This document shows positions 37,101-48,653 of a stretch of 64,000 nucleotides of DNA, piece by piece. How positions within the stretch are numbered: position 1 is the first letter of the stretch; each line of letters opens with the position of its first letter. Below the pieces are notes generated by a model that saw only the letters and a list, made by a program, of their open reading frames with translations, was not told the DNA's origin and made no database searches. The position numbers were made by a program, and so were the translations under genes. Origin of the DNA: Fulvia fulva (taxonomy: Eukaryota; Ascomycota; Dothideomycetes; Mycosphaerellales; Mycosphaerellaceae); NCBI RefSeq assembly GCF_020509005.1, contig NC_063012.1:5394001-5458000 (forward strand), given 5' to 3'.

Positions 37101-38780
37101 TATTGAGCATACTCTGCACTGGTGAAAGCCATCCTTAGGGATAGGAATGGGTTCTTTCAAGTCTGTTACCTTGTGAAGATTCTGGAGCAAATTCTTCCCA
37201 AAGTGTGCAAATCTTCTATGCCAAAGCTCCCACTGCTTCAGGTCGGTCTCTGATTGAGCAGTCACAAAGGCATTCTCCATTGGTGGTGCACATGATGAGT
37301 AATGTGCCCGTTCTTGTAGGAGAGGAGAAATCTCATCAATGAATGGAACCCCCCCAAGGAGCTTTGTCTGGACAACAGTCTCACCAGAGGGGGAAACAAG
37401 AGAAAATGATGGAGGTTGCACACCAAACTGCTTGCTAAACTGGTTCCATGAAACCAGGTTCACTCCTAGCTTGGGTACAAGCAGGACATCTTCCAAAACA
37501 ACTTTTCTGCCAGCTCTCCCACTCATCTCTGCATTCCCAATATGAGTGGCCAATAAAAACCCACCTCCCACTTTGATCCATTTCTTCCTTGTCAAGGGAG
37601 TCATAGATCTAAAGAGGCAGCTTTGGTCAGTCATATGGGATGAAGCACAGGAGTCAAGTAACCACTCTGACGAGGGGAACTTGCCTTGGACTTCTGCAGT
37701 TGAGTGAGCCACTTCATCATACTCATCATCATCAGACATTGTCTCTGGGGATGAGCTGCATGGTGACTCTTGGGCGGAGAAACCTTTTCCAGTCTTCTTT
37801 GCTTTAGAGGTATAAGACTAGGCCTGGTTCTTCTGGAGTGACAGCATGTCAGAGCTGAGTTTCTTCACCATTTTCTTAAGTTCTTCCATAGAGGACTTCT
37901 CTCTTGGTGTCCTCCTTGAAGTGGGTGGTGGAGTTCTCTTCTTCTTGACATGTGTTGTATTCTGGGAAGATGGTGGTTGGGAATGAGATCTAAGGACCTT
38001 TCTTGCCTCAGGCAAACTAGGGCAGTCCTTGATCAGATGATCCTTCTCACAGAGAAGGCAGGAGAGTGGTCTTGCTAGACCTGAGGGCTTGACCCAGGTG
38101 GCTGCCATGCCATACTCAGCCTTAGAGGGATCCAACCTGGCTTCTTGAGCTTCAAGGATCTTTAAGGTCCTTTCATGATCCATCTTTGGCTGAGCCATGA
38201 TAGTATCCCTGGCTACATGGTAGTCAGGTGGCAGTGAGCTTAAGAGCTGGGTCATCCTCACATCAGCTTTCCTGTAATGCTGACCCTCTGGGTCAACATC
38301 AGCAATCCTTTTTCCAAGAGAAACCAGGTGTGTCCATGCAGATCTGATGGTGAACTCTTCACTCATCTCAAAGGTCACAAATTGCTTTGTGAGCTCATGT
38401 GCATGGGTTGGTAGCACCTGGCTATACTTGTTCCAGAGATACACCCACTTCTCAGCAGCTCTTCCAGATTCACATGAGCCCTCAAGCTCAAATTCATCTT
38501 CTTCTGTGATCCTACTAAGGATACTGAAGTTGCATACTGCATTGTGTCTTGTCCATGTTGGCGTATTAAGGATCTCTTTGGTTGTAGCCTCTTCTTGGAG
38601 TTTCAGAGTCTTGCCCTTGATGTTGTCAAAAGACACTTCCATTAGGTCATCAATTGCAAAGAATGCTGATTAGCTCTCCATCTTGTATCTCTGAAGGTTG
38701 AACCATCTCTTCCAATTGTCCCTCCCAAGAATTGGGATTTTGCCTCCCTTCTCCTCTGTCTTCTCTTGGTATGAATCCAT
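34149..38780 (-). pseudogene. Copia-I copy b gag-pol polyprotein, interrupted by a few stops
   Basis: A 1544-codon single frame from ATG 38778-38780 to TAA 34149-34151. Gag (37818-38780) ends with the zinc knuckle CLLCEKDHLIKDCP. Protease: EWLLDSCASSHMTDQ (about 37640-37690), with Cys where DSGA is usual. Integrase: HRRFAHFGKNLL...CRVCSIAK zinc region, SIDICGPLP and a downstream DNAKEL and N/E core. Reverse transcriptase (34404-35498): QVDVNNAFTE and the catalytic LIHVDDIPIA. RNase H: YCDSDYAMDKADR, TMEAEYMA, DNQAALTLV. Stops include a TAA in gag near 38674, TAG at 37818-37820, 36342-36344 and 34404-34406, and others near 35560-36060, mostly explained by C to T or G to A. Confidence 0.9.
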
Positions 38781-39213
38781 AATAAATTGGATGTAATGAA
38801 ACAAGGTGTATATGTTCCAAGGTGGTGGCTCAGATCCTGCTGAGGCTTCTGTTGTAGAATGGGAAAGTTCGTAGGTGTGGATACCAAGGCCTGCTTGGTA
38901 AAGTAAAGAAGGAGCGGTGTGAGGTCTCGGGGCTAGGACACCGGTCTGTCTCTCCTAGCAGAGCTTCAAATGACTTACTTGAAGTCCTTCTTGATAGTAT
39001 CTCGATGCAGTTCTGCCTACAGAGTATCTTTAAGGTATTGGCTTTGAGTAAGCCGCACAGAGTCCTTGTCTGGGTTACCTATCACTTAGTATCGAACTAA
39101 GCTCCTTGATAGGATAGACGGGGTAGACTTCTGATTCCCAGATGTTTTCTGCTACGATAGCAAGGGATACAAGTAACCTGTACTGATATAGGTTGCTCTT
39201 ATTCCTGCACAAA

Positions 39214-39228
39214 CCCGGGCTCATAACC
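39214..39228 (-). promoter_or_regulatory. Copia-I primer-binding site (half initiator tRNA-Met)
   Basis: cccgggctcataacc on the plus strand (minus strand GGTTATGAGCCCGGG) directly abuts the 5' LTR. It is complementary to an internal part of initiator tRNA-Met, the anticodon arm containing CAU, not to the tRNA 3' end. Drosophila copia is known to prime from such a half-tRNA. The same 15 bp occur at 49134-49148, and RIP-altered versions lie at 20065-20079 and 51793-51807. Confidence 0.78.
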
Positions 39229-39464
39229 TGTTGAAACAGGTACGGGTAGACGGCAGCGGAGTAGAGTAAGAGATCAATCTTCAACTGACTAATAGCACGA
39301 GTATGCAGCAATATATCAGGAACCAATATGTTGATTGTGTTGGATGTCTATCTAAGCTAAAGGGGAGAGAAGGTATCTCCCTACAAGCTGAGTCATCGTG
39401 GATGCCTTAGGCTGCCAGATCACTTCCTGATTGTTGACTCCCTTTGAGATGCTACATCTTAACA
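39229..39464 (-). repeat. Copia-I copy b 5' LTR
   Basis: 236 bp, partner of 33848-34083, bounded by the primer-binding site on the inside and the ctata duplication on the outside. Confidence 0.92.
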
Positions 39465-39469
39465 CTATA

Positions 39470-40487
39470 GATTATATAGAAGCTAGGGGAATAGCCTTAG
39501 GATAACCGGTCGAAGAGAATATTATATCGTAAATAGAGGGTATATCTTCGTACTCGTATTAGTAGCTACTATTACCGCTCTATCGTAATAGCGCTAGTCG
39601 ATCTTATATACTCGAAGTCCTATACTAAGTAGTAAATAGTCCGTAAATAGGCACTACTTAACCTCATACTTAATATAGCTATAGTAATACTTATTAGCGT
39701 TAGTATTACTTATCTATAGGAGCTAGATAGAGTAGATATAATATACTAGTACCTACGACTCTATCGTTACCTTAAGCTTATTATTAATATATTTAAGTAG
39801 CTCTTTACGCCTATAGTTATAAGGTAGCCTATCTCTTACCGATTAAAGTGATTCTTTCGTACTAGCGACTAATCGATAGAAGCGTATTACTAATATAATA
39901 TCGCTACGTACTCGGCTATATTTGTTACCCTTAAACTTCCTTCGGATAGTACGGTAAAGATAGACGTAGTATAGTAGGTATTAAGGACCGCTTTAAGCCA
40001 ATATTACTACCCTTAGGTCGACGACGAGAATCACTTATACGTAGTATCGGCTACGAACCTCTCGTCTTGCTACGAGAGAGCTAAGTATTCTTACGCTAGA
40101 GCGTCGTAGGCGCGACGGGCGCGTAACGTAGGCGAAGCCGCGGCGAATAGAGGACTACTAGTAAAACGGATATAAAAACTATCCGACGAGCGTGTACTCG
40201 TATCGGGAGCGAGTCCCTCTTCTTTCTACGTGTAAGAAGGGCGCGGAACCGTAGCCTATACGCTCGATAGGACACCTCTAGTATAAGTATAGAATTTTCA
40301 CCTCCGGAGACCGTAAACCGAGCGGGCTAAGCGACGAACATTAGACGAGCGGACTATAGAACAACAACTAAGCGGACTATACGACGGCGTCGAGCGGACT
40401 ACGAAACAATCTAGTGTTTACTAGCGGGTAATACGGTAGGTAGGTAGATACGCGACGAAGCCTATAAGGGCCTATTAAATACCCGGT
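39470..40487. other. Unassigned fossil sequence with a partly open forward frame
   Basis: RIP-mutated DNA. From about 39900 to 40480 one forward frame reads fairly protein-like (IATYSAIFVTLKLPSDSTV, then LSQYYYP, LYVVSATNLSSCYERAKY) with mainly TAG interruptions. I do not recognise the product. Near 40320-40401 a degenerate repeat GAGCGGRCTA occurs four times (40320, 40347, 40370 and 40392), 22-27 bp apart. It could be an old gene or transposon, or part of a longer 5' region of the LINE that follows. Confidence 0.4.
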
Positions 40488-43380
40488 ATAGGAACGAGGG
40501 TTTTGCCTAAGGCACTACCTATTCCGCTATATAACGTACCTAGTCTAATATAGTAGATTACGACGAGGAAAAGACGATAGCCTAAGTAAGGAAAAGACGG
40601 CTATTAGGACGGGGAAAAGACGTATAATACGAGTAGATTAGTTCTATAATCGGAGAGGATCGAGGGCAGGGTAATAAGGAACTTTATATTAGTTAGTAGG
40701 TAGAAACGTAAGGAGTACGCTACCCGGCGTAGTGTGTGCCCCGAGCAAACCTACGAGGTATAGACGGCCGCTTTCTAGAGATAGGCTACGGTAACGCGAA
40801 GGGCGTCAAAACCTAGGGCGTAGTATATACTAGTAGCGACGGCTAACACTGTCTATATAGCCCGAGAGGACGGATACGTATGTCGGTCAATAGAGAGCAC
40901 TAAAGGGCTTAGGCCTATAGAGGTGGATATTGGCTTAAGGAGCAAATAGGGAGGGAGGGCGTAGAGGGAAGCTTTTACTCCGGGCTAACCTCTCGAAACG
41001 AGGCTATACGGTAGTACTAGATAAGTAGGAAAGCGCGGTTAAGACTTATTACCTTATCTCGTAGCTAGCTTACTAAATACGATTCCTTCCTTGCTAACAC
41101 TACTAGAGCAATCCTATATAGTAGGAGAGGGAGAGATTAAGAGCATTATTAAGAGACTCTTAGGAAACAAGGCCCTAGGACTAGATAGGATTCTAAACTT
41201 GTTTATTAAGATATATAAGGACTAGATCTCCCCTATACTGTTAAACATCTTTTTATAGTATATAGCCTAAGGACACTACCCTAAACACTTTAAGGAGTTA
41301 CTAACTGTGGTCTTAAGAAAACTATAGAAAGAGGACTATATAAAGCTAAAGGCATATAGACCTATTGCCTTGCTTAACACACTAGGCAAACTCCTAGAAA
41401 AGATTATAGTAGAAAGGCTAACAAACCTAGCTAAAGAACATAGAATCCTTCCTAAAGAACAGATAGGAGGTAGGAAACAAAGATCAACACTAATAGCTGT
41501 AGAACTTATTACAGAGCAGATCAAGACCCTGTAGCACTTTAGGAATAACAAAGCAGCCACACTCCTTTCACTGGACATATTAGGAGCCTTTGACAATGTC
41601 TTATACTAGAGGCTGATCCACATCCTAAAACAGAAGGCTATCCCTAACTAGACAGTCTAGTTCATCTAGTCCTTCCTTAGAGGTAGAACCACAAGACTAA
41701 GACTGGGCAGATACAAATCTGACAGCATGCCTATAGAGACAGGAATCCTATAGGGATCAACAATGTCTCTAATCCTGTTTCTCCTCTTTATAGCAGACCT
41801 ACTAGCAAAGCTAAACTCTAGAAACATATTAGCCTTAGGGTTTGTAGATGACATAAACATCCTAGCCTAGTCAGACAGCACAGAAGAGAACTACAGAATC
41901 TTGCAGAAGAAACACAAGGAATGTGAGGAATAGGCTAGGAAACATAGAGCCAGATTTGCCCTAGAGAAGTATCAACTCATCCACTTCAGTAGAGCCAGAA
42001 ACAGACACAATATACAAGCCCTAATCGCTATTCAGGGACACACAACAGAACCCTCAAGTGAATTAAGGGTGCTAGGAATATGGATGGATCCAAAGCTTAG
42101 CTAGGGACCACAGGTCAAGAAAGCACAGGCAAGAGCAGACAACAACAGGCAATCAATTAACAGGCTTATAGCCTCTATATAGGGAGCCACATTTGCGAAA
42201 GCAAAGGTTATGTATAAGGCCATTATAAAGCTAGCTATGCTATATAGAGCCTAGATCTAGTCAGCCTAAGACAAGATCCCAAAGAGAATTACAGATCCTA
42301 TTAGTAGAGCCTAAGCCTCCTGTCTAAAAAAGGTGCTTAGAGCATACAAGTCAACTCTAACAAGGGTGGTCGAAATGGAGTCTAGCTCCTAACTAGCCAA
42401 GCTCTACCTTCAAGGGTTGAGATACTAGTATATAGGAAAGATGTCTCTATACCTAGCCTAGCTAGTAATCTAGAAGGCAGTCAACAAAATCAGGAGCTAG
42501 TGTATAAGAAGGCATAGACAAGCAAGACCTAATCTAGCCCTATAGAAGTAGCAGGACCTACAGAAGTTCAAAGAACTAACAGAACAGCTACACCTAGCCT
42601 AGTAGGAATAGGACAGAAGGGCTTAAGGGAGAGGATCAGCAGCTAGCTAAGGAAAGGAGCAACAGTCTCTAGCTAAAAGGATGGTAGGACTCCTCTAGAA
42701 GACTGAATAGACAAGAACCCTATAGAGGCTAGGAACCCTAAAGGCACTCTAATAGTTTGGTAGCCATAACTACCTACTGTACTCAGACCTGACTAGGTTA
42801 GAAGCAAGTATAGCAATACAAATCCGCTCTAAACATATCGGAGTCAGGGCATACCTACATTAGAGAAAAGTCCTAAATATCGAAGACAAGAGTTGCCTAT
42901 ACGGCTACCTGTCCTAGAATGTCGAACATAGACTTCTAGTTTATAAAGAATAGAGTATAGGGAGAGGTGAATAGAGGGCAAGGGCAAGGAACAGAAACTT
43001 CTAAGCTATAATCAGTAATAAGGGAGACCTCTAGAGAATTATAAGGTGGATCATCTACTAAGGATTTTTGGAGTAGTTCTCTCTTACTAGGGAAATAGAG
43101 AGATGGATTGAGGAGAGAAAGAAGGAGGAGGAGAGCAGGAAGAGGGGGACAACTCTAGGGTTATAGACAAGGTAGTTAGAGGCTAACCACTATAACACTA
43201 GTGCACCCTAATAGAAGGAAAACTGAGAACTTATAGCAAGGAAGCTATTAGAGAAGGAGAGGAGGGTTTTACCTAGGAACAGGTTTCCTACCTTATATAG
43301 TAATATATATAGACATAAACCCGTATAGGCCGGAGGGCACTATAACGGGTAAATGAATCATCTATCTATCTATCTATCTA
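40488..43380 (+). mobile_element. LINE-gamma copy D, same truncated/chimeric LINE as copy A
   Basis: Forward-strand copy of the 21853-24752 element, starting with the same 5' sequence (aggaacgagggttttgcc) and the same roughly 600-bp module, joined at the same point to the RT region, and ending in (ATCT)n at 43360-43380. More RIP-mutated than copy A. No clean target duplication could be identified; ctatta-like strings at both ends are suggestive only. Confidence 0.82.
41100..43211 (+). pseudogene. LINE-gamma copy D ORF2, RT domain onward
   Basis: Collinear with copy A ORF2: EIKSIIKRLLGNKALGLD at the start, SLDILGAFDNV near 41570-41600, the catalytic box FVDDINILA near 41840-41870, MYKAIIK..., a C-terminal Cys motif near 42890-42950, and TAA at 43209-43211. 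It has many more TAG codons than copy A. No endonuclease domain. Confidence 0.8.
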
Positions 43381-43519
43381 TTACTACCCTTACTAGCGAA
43401 GTATTCTCGACCGGGAAAGCGCTATTAAGGAGGATATCGTCGAGGTTACTATTCGAAGTTATTATACGAGGAAAGGCTAATCGGACACCGCGTACTTTAG
43501 TAGTAGAGTTAATAGTAAG
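43381..43519. other. Unassigned fossil sequence, left flank of deleted pogo copy
   Basis: 139 bp between the LINE-gamma D tail and the deleted pogo element. It continues as 44657-44959 across the pogo insertion. On the minus strand it extends a protein-like frame from that side (see 44657-44959). Not recognised. Confidence 0.4.
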
Positions 43520-44656
43520 TAACGTGCTTTACTACCGAGCGGGCTATACTACCGAGCGGGCTACTTTTACTAAGAACTATACCACTTCTACTTTAATTAC
43601 GATGGTATCTTAACACGACGGCATCCTATAGAATTGTTACTAGGAGGACAATTCTTCTTTAGATTCTTTACTATCTAGTAAGTCTACTTAATAGGTACGT
43701 ACGTTATACCCCGACTCGCTATATCGCTTATAGCGTCGTAGCCTTAGTACTAGCCAAACACTATCTAGCGACTCTCTACTCACTTCCTACCTCCTAGTAT
43801 CCTCTAGAGATATTAATTACGACGCCTTATCGAAGGTTAGAGACCCTCTAGACTAAATGTACTTGCGCTTTCGTGCTTTCCGCTATATAAGGGCCTCGTT
43901 AGACTTATATAGCTTACTAATCTCGCTTTGTATAAGAGCTATCTAATACGCTATCTCTCTACTCCCTCTCTATTACCCTATTAAACGACCTTACTCTTTC
44001 TACTACGCCTTTCTGAACCCGTAACGACGCTCTAAGACGTAATAATACCTATTATAAACCCTGTCTCGTCGAAGTTATAGGTGTCCTAGTTAAGGATACT
44101 ATACTTCTCCTTTATATTATATATAAGTAAGAACTACTTCTCGATAACGTCTAGATCTTCTATTAGGGCTCGCTAACGATTGTATCTACGTGTTATACGA
44201 ACCTTTAGCTTACGATACCGCCTAATAAACCTGTCTGTCTAATTAAGACTAGCGGGCTTAAGACCCTTCTCTTATAGTAATAAATCGGCTATTACTCGTA
44301 TACTAGCCTTTAATAGCGGGAAACTTCTAAGATCTAGCTCGAGTATATACTTAAGTATCACCCTCTCTTCTAGCTCTATAAGCTTCTTCGAATTAGGCTC
44401 GTAGTCACCCCGAGGAGGTCGTCTATTTAATCGATACCCTAGTGTAGTTCGAGACGCGTCGTATACCTTTATAGCAAGTCGATTCGTAATTATCGCGTCG
44501 CGTTTCGTGGCCTAGATAGCTAAGGTTAGTTTGGCCTTGTTTAAAGACAATATACGCTATAATAGTAGTTATATAGCTATATCTATAGAAGTAGTATAGT
44601 TCTTAGTAAAAGTGGCCCGCTCGGTAGTATAGCGCGCTCGGTAGTAAAGTACGTTA
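43520..44656 (-). mobile_element. Internally deleted pogo/Fot1-like element
   Basis: Element 43522-44654 (1133 bp) flanked by TA on both sides, with the same 69-bp terminal repeats and doubled ACTACCGAGCGGGC motif as 608-2473, but on the opposite strand. Compared with that copy, about 730 bp of the transposase are missing: the sequence jumps from the region equivalent to about 1270 to that equivalent to about 2000. A non-autonomous deletion derivative of MITE-forming type. Confidence 0.88.
43610..44550 (-). pseudogene. Truncated pogo transposase in the deletion derivative
   Basis: The N-terminal third survives (LAIKVYDASRTTLGYRLNRRPPRGDYE, up to YNFDETGF with the first catalytic Asp, then VVTGS). 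The frame then passes the deletion to the C-terminal tail, ending at the TAA 43610-43612. The second and third catalytic acids are gone. Fewer RIP changes than in the 608-2473 copy, so in places it is closer to the ancestral sequence. Confidence 0.8.
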
Positions 44657-44959
44657 TATATTTAGGCTCCTATATACGACTAAATATCGGGGAGTCTATT
44701 AGTCGTACTAGGTCCTTACTATACTTCTCTAACTATTCGAAGAGCCACTTTCGGGCTTTAGTAATAATATCGCCGTCTTTAGTCTTAGTAAGATAGTAAT
44801 AGATTAGTAACTTAAGGCTATACTTATCTCTAAGGAATATAATAATAATAATAAATTTATAATGCCTATCTAGCTCCTAAATAGTCTATAAGGCTAGGGG
44901 CTATTAAGGAAGAGAGAGGGGGAAACTGTTATATAGAGTAAAACTATCTTCGAGGGTTA
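44657..44959 (-). other. Unassigned fossil coding-like sequence
   Basis: On the minus strand, roughly 44890 down to 44657 reads LRDKYSLKLLIYYYLTKTK, then DGDIITKARKWLFE and DSPIFSRI with few stops, and the frame plausibly continues past the pogo insertion into 43519. I do not recognise a family. Length and ends are unknown because other elements cut it on both sides. Confidence 0.4.
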
Positions 44960-44964
44960 GTAAG

Positions 44965-45182
44965 TGTTAAACAGGTACGAGTTGCGCAGCAGTGGAAGAC
45001 GGCGGATCACACCAAAGACGAAGAAGGACCCAATGGGATAGCGTGTATCTACATACAGTATCGCCGGTGTTGGTGTAGGTGTTTCAGGAGGGACAGCTGT
45101 ACTCAGGACTTGACTAGCAAGCCCTGATTACTAATCCCCCTAAGCACTCAATGTTGACCCTATGACCTGCATATTCTCAACA
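44965..45182 (-). repeat. Copia-II 3' LTR
   Basis: 218 bp; nearly identical to 49149-49366, with only a few differences seen by eye. In element orientation it runs TGTTGAGAATATGC...GTACCTGTTTAACA. Confidence 0.92.
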
Positions 45183-45216
45183 CTCCCACTCAGGTCAGAA
45201 GGTCTCAAACAATCCC

Positions 45217-48200
45217 TTATACAAGCTAGAGCTGCCTCACAAAGTTTTGAAACTGCTGGCCATTGAGGGGCTTAGTCAGCCCATCAGCAACTATGTCCTT
45301 TGTGTGGCAGTAATCTACTGCAATCTTCTTTTGCCACTAGAGATTCCTGACATAGTAGTATGCCACATCAATATGCTTTGACCTGTCATGGACATGGGCA
45401 TTTTTGACAAAGGTCAAAGCTGCTTGGTTGTCACCCATAAGCTTCACGGGTCTCAGCTCATCAACAGTACTGCTTGCCTTCATCCTAGGTTGGAATGAAC
45501 ACTCTCCAACCAGGTCAGGACACCTCATCTCTCTAAGGACTGCAGCAAGAAACTGTGACTACTTAGCTGCTGCATTCATGGCCATGAACTCAGCCTCCAT
45601 TGTTGATGTGGCAACAGACTTCTGCTTCCTACTCATCCAGGACACAGGTGATCCACAAAGGAACCACACATGTCCAAGGATTGAGACTCTGTCTGCCTTG
45701 TCTATGGCATAATCAGAATCTGAGTATCCCTAGAGAATACCTCCTCCTCTTCTGTACATCAAGCCCAGGTCTGGGTATGATCTCAGATATCTGGAGAGTT
45801 TCTTCAAGGCTCTAAGATGTTGCTTTGAAGGGTCAGCAACATATGAGCTGATTCTTCCAAGGGGGAAAGCAAGGTCTGGCCTTGTCATTGTCATTGGCCA
45901 CATCCAGGTACCATTGCAACTCTGGTACTCCTGTTTGTTGCACCTCTCATCCATAGTAGCTGAAGGTCCCAGATCCTCATAGCTGTCCATAGGTGAGAGT
46001 GTGGGTGTGGCCTTCTCTGGATGCCCATCTTGGCAAGGTTAGTTTGGATGTAGTGTCCTTGATCAAGCTTTACAGTACCTTGGGACCTGTTTCTGGTAAT
46101 CCTCATTCCAAGGATCTTCTCAGGTTCCCCAAGATCTTTGATCTTGAACACTCTTCTAAATTCAGCCTTGAACCACTGAACATCTGACAGCTTTGGAGCT
46201 GCAATGGGGATGTCATCCACATAGGTGAGGACCATGATGTCTCTTCCTCTGTGGATGAGTAGGCATGGATCCACCTGGGACTAGGTGGATCCAATCTGTT
46301 CTAGCTTGGCAACACAGAGCTTGTTCTAATCTCTAGCTGCTTGCTTCAGTCTATACAGGCTTCTAAGGACCTTGAAGACCATATTTGGTGGAATCTAAGG
46401 CAATAAGTTCTTTCTGGATTGCCTCTTTCCACATATGTCCCCAATTGGGGTCTCCCACTGCCTCCTTATAGGACTTTGGGATTGGCACTTCCTGCCGGTA
46501 GGCTATGGCCTGCCTAACAGCAGCAAATGCATATCCCTCCACATCATTCAGGATTTCCTCAACCCAGCTCATAGTTGGATCAAGATGAAACATCTGAGCA
46601 ATCAATGCCCTATGATGCTTGGCTTCATGCTCAGCAGAGCCATCATCTTCATCCCCCCTTGACCTCTTGTTGCCTGCAAGCTGAGGTGGCTGTTGAGGTT
46701 GATCCTCCTGAACAAGTTCCTCTTCCTTTTCTTTTCTTGGAGTCCCCTCTACTCCAATCTTCTGGTACTCTCTAATGTCTTTTGGAGGTTGGGGAAGTTG
46801 CACAAACACTGTTTTAGCAAGGAAAGAATTTCCCTTGCACCATCACTACGGATTGCAGATAGAAAACACCTTGAGCTGTTCTCTACCTGAACCTTCCATT
46901 CCTTTAGAGCTGTAGGAGCATCACTCCTAGCCTTCAAAGGGACTACCCACTTCTTCCTCAAGAAGTTGTCTACAATCTCAAGCCAGTACTTGAAGCCAAG
47001 TCTTGAGACTGCACCTTGAAAAGGCCCACAGATGTCAATAGAGATGAGGGCCAGCCTCTCTCCTTTCCTCTCTGTGGCAGGTCCTTTGAACTTCCTCATG
47101 TCTGCAAGGGAGCAGACCTTGCAGTTCTGGTGTTCAGAAGGAACAGGAATGGGATCTTTCTTGTCAGTGACTCTATGCAGGTTTCTTAGCAGTCCCTTGC
47201 TAAGGTGTGCACATCTTCTATGCTATAGCTCCCACTGGTCCTGGGACTCAGTGGCAGTCATAGCCTGTTCCAATTCACACTCAAAATGTGTACCTAACTT
47301 GGACAGATCCAAGTCATGCTCCTATAGAGAGGCATATGCTTGAGGCATAGCTTCAAGCTGCTCTGAAACACTTTGAATGAATGGAACACCCCCTCTCAGC
47401 TTTGTCTGGACAACAGGTTTTCCAGGAAGGGATTTGAGGGTGAAACTGGGCGGTTGGACAGCAAACTGTTGGCTGAACTGATTCCAAGAGACAAGGCTAA
47501 CTCCAAGGCCAGGAACAAACAAAACATTCTTCAAGACAATCTGCTTCCCAGAAGGACCACCCATCACTGCACTCCCCTCATGTGTGGCATGTAGGTAGCC
47601 ACCCCCAACCTTGATCCACTTCCTCTTCTGAAGAGGTTTCAGGGTCCTGAAAAGTGAATCCTGGTCAGTCATATGGGATGAAGCACAAGAGTCAAGCAAC
47701 CACTCTGAGGAGGCGTACTTGCTTTTGGCTTCCACAGTTGAATGGGCAACCTCATCAACTTCATCATCCTCTGATGGTGTCTCAGGGTCTGATAAGTCTT
47801 CCTGGGTTGCACAGGCTCTTCCTTGTAAGGTCCTTCATCACCACTAGGATGTCCCTCAGGCTTGGGGATGGGGACCTCGTTCTCGGTGGTGATGATTGTC
47901 TCTTTGCAACAGAGGTGTTTCCTCTGTTGAGCTTGTCCTTCCTGACAGCATGCTTGGCTCCAGAGAGGTGTGGGCAATCCTTGATCACATGATCACCATC
48001 ACAGAGATGGCAGGTGATCTTGCCCTGGAAACCTCTTCCTACAAACATTGCTGTTTCCTTGGATGCAACTTCCAGCCTGGATTCATGTGACTCAAGCAGT
48101 TGTAGACAATCTTCATATGACAGTCCTGGCTAGGCCAGGATAGTGTTCTTGGTCCCAAGATACACCTCAGGCAGGGCTTGAAGCAGATGCTTCAGCTTCC

Positions 48201-48653
48201 TTGTAGGCTCTCTGTAGTGAGCCTCTGCTGGGTCAACTTCAGCAATCCTTCTTACAAGATTGCCAAGGTGGACCCAGGCCTGTCTGATGGTCATGCCATC
48301 TATCATTCTGAAGTTGATCAATTCTTGAACAACTGTCATTGCATATGCAGCATGAACCTTGCTGTACTTTGCCCTCATCTTGAGCCAGATCTCTCCAGCT
48401 TGTCTCATCTATTTGCTTTCCTCCCAACTGGACTGTATCTTGACTCTTCAAGTCCAGGTAAGGGATCTGATGACTCAGATGGTGTTGAGGAGCTGGGTGT
48501 GCTTGATAATAGATGGCCTCCATCTACAACCCAAAGCACATCTTGAGCTTCAAGATGGTCTTGTATCAATGAGAACCATGTCCTCTAGTTGTCCTTGGTT
48601 AGGATAGGTGCTGCTCTCCTTCTACCAAGGGTGCTGTGTCCGGTTTCCTCCAT
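45217..48653 (-). pseudogene. Copia-II gag-pol, two internal deletions and frameshifts
   Basis: Starts at ATG 48651-48653 (MEETGHS...). Gag zinc knuckle CHLCDGDHVIKDCP near 48000; protease EWLLDSCASSHMTDQ near 47690-47735; integrase SIDICGPF and SRLGFKYWLEIVDNF (46749-47099). Near 46815 the frame jumps from the integrase core straight to the VQLPQPP linker, so the second and third catalytic acids of integrase are missing. Near 46395 a second jump removes the RT fingers with the first catalytic Asp. The RT palm VDDIPIAAPK, KDLGEPEKILGM and RNase H (TMEAEF-type, DNQAALTFV) remain. The register changes at least four times. The stop is at 45217-45219. Confidence 0.86.

Larger units (their letters stand above)
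33843..39469 (-). mobile_element. Copia-I copy b, nearly intact Ty1/copia retrotransposon
   Basis: Element 33848-39464 (5.6 kb), with 236-bp LTRs at both ends and the 5-bp target duplication ctata at 33843-33847 and 39465-39469. In element orientation the LTR runs TGTTAAGATG...CCTGTTTCAACA. A primer-binding site abuts the 5' LTR, and a purine tract (GATGAGTGGGAG) abuts the 3' LTR. One gag-pol frame spans 34149-38780 with fewer than ten stops. The left LTR is slightly more RIP-mutated at its outer edge (tattaaaacagg against tgttgaaacagg). Confidence 0.93.

Noticed and set aside
38642..38887. 81-codon minus-strand open frame upstream of Copia-I copy b gag
   Set aside because: It overlaps the true gag N-terminus in another register; the gag frame itself starts at 38780 and is broken by one TAA.
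39214..39228. tRNA-like string GGGCTCATAACC beside LTRs
   Set aside because: Only the anticodon-arm part is present and it recurs at each copia 5' LTR; it is a primer-binding site, not a tRNA gene.
40320..40401. CRISPR-like array of GAGCGGRCTA units
   Set aside because: Four degenerate short units in a eukaryotic transposon block with no uniform spacers; a simple degenerate tandem repeat.
40475..43395. Target duplication for LINE-gamma copy D (ctatta-like strings)
   Set aside because: The match needs a gap and overlaps the (ATCT)n tail, so it is not convincing.
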